Below are positions 5,232-5,394 of a DNA stretch of 5,394 nt, in pieces. Source of the stretch: Lentisphaerota bacterium (GTDB taxonomy: Bacteria > Verrucomicrobiota > Kiritimatiellia > RFP12 > UBA1067); the NCBI GenBank assembly GCA_022839525.1, contig JALHET010000041.1:14064-19457 (forward strand), read 5' to 3'. Within the stretch, counting starts at the first letter, position 1, and every line of letters starts with the position of its first letter. Under the pieces are notes generated by a model. That model was not told where the DNA came from and did no database searches. It saw only the letters and a program-made list of their open reading frames with translations. Made by a program: the position numbers and the translations under genes.

Positions 5232-5394
5232 TCAACGGGCGAGGATCGCCGCGGCCAACTCCCGCCGGGCGTCGTACAGGGCTTTCGGATCGCGCGTGTA
5301 CCCCCACCACGTCGGGGCGATGCGGTCAACGATTTTCTGCACGGCCGCCGCTCCCGCGCGCCGCTCGAGCAGGGCGAAATATTCGTAGTCCTCC
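5232..5394 (-). CDS. C-terminal end of a DUF4091 (GH123-like) protein, 5' part outside window
   Basis: Only the last 53 codons are visible: EDYEYFALLERRAG (first 14 visible residues), then KIVDRIAPTWWGYTRDP (~20-36) and ALYDARRELAAAILAR to a TGA at complement 5232-5234. An E-D-Y-E-Y/L-x-LLE segment followed by a helical D-x-L-Y-x-A-R-x-x-L-A end is typical of the C-terminus of DUF4091 proteins, which are related to the GH123 beta-N-acetylgalactosaminidase catalytic domain and are often secreted. Codon use and the coherent C-terminus suggest a live gene. Its substrate cannot be judged from this tail. The FGE remnant lies about 100 nt downstream on the same strand. Confidence 0.75.
   Translation of the reverse strand, partial: EDYEYFALLERRAGAAAVQKIVDRIAPTWWGYTRDPKALYDARRELAAAILAR

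Overview
The window is a GC-rich stretch of bacterial chromosome. It holds two divergent, well-formed gene blocks and, at its right end, a decayed patch next to the tail of a third gene. Three things point to an anaerobic or facultatively anaerobic bacterium: an electron-bifurcating type electron transfer flavoprotein, a cobalamin-type radical SAM protein of the DUF4080 kind, and menaquinone synthesis. The remnant of a formylglycine-generating-enzyme-like (FGE/SUMF1) gene and a DUF4091 (GH123-like) C-terminus hint at the Planctomycetota/Verrucomicrobiota/Kiritimatiellota/Lentisphaerota sphere, where both families are expanded. That placement is inference only, because no rRNA or marker gene is present.

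Left block, minus strand (1-1950): etfB followed after 3 nt by etfA, which runs off the left edge. EtfA carries an N-terminal ferredoxin domain with two complete [4Fe-4S] motifs, and EtfB has the sequence signatures of the bifurcating group. The partner dehydrogenase is expected beyond position 1.

Divergent intergenic region (1951-2508): no confident gene. It holds a GC palindrome in the etfB leader, a candidate minus-strand promoter (2153-2182), two back-to-back inverted repeats (2187-2228) with a T-run on the plus strand, a GTCCAC direct repeat, and a strong-looking sigma70-type plus promoter (2264-2293). The 209 nt between that promoter and the radical SAM start could be an untranslated leader. 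They could also be a small, possibly leaderless, ORF that overlaps the radical SAM start by 4 nt.

Right block, plus strand (2509-4664): a B12-binding/radical SAM/DUF4080 protein overlaps menG/ubiE (demethylmenaquinone methyltransferase) by 4 nt (ATGA), so the two are probably one translationally coupled transcript. A stem-loop with a T-run at 4863-4904 is the best candidate for its end.

Right edge (4665-5394): a minus-strand C-terminal fragment of an FGE-like gene with no upstream half, short repeats, and the last 53 codons of a DUF4091 protein. I see no CRISPR array, tRNA, rRNA, insertion sequence or defence system. Most of the window is ordinary metabolism. The least explained parts are the 1951-2508 control region and the radical SAM-menG coupling.
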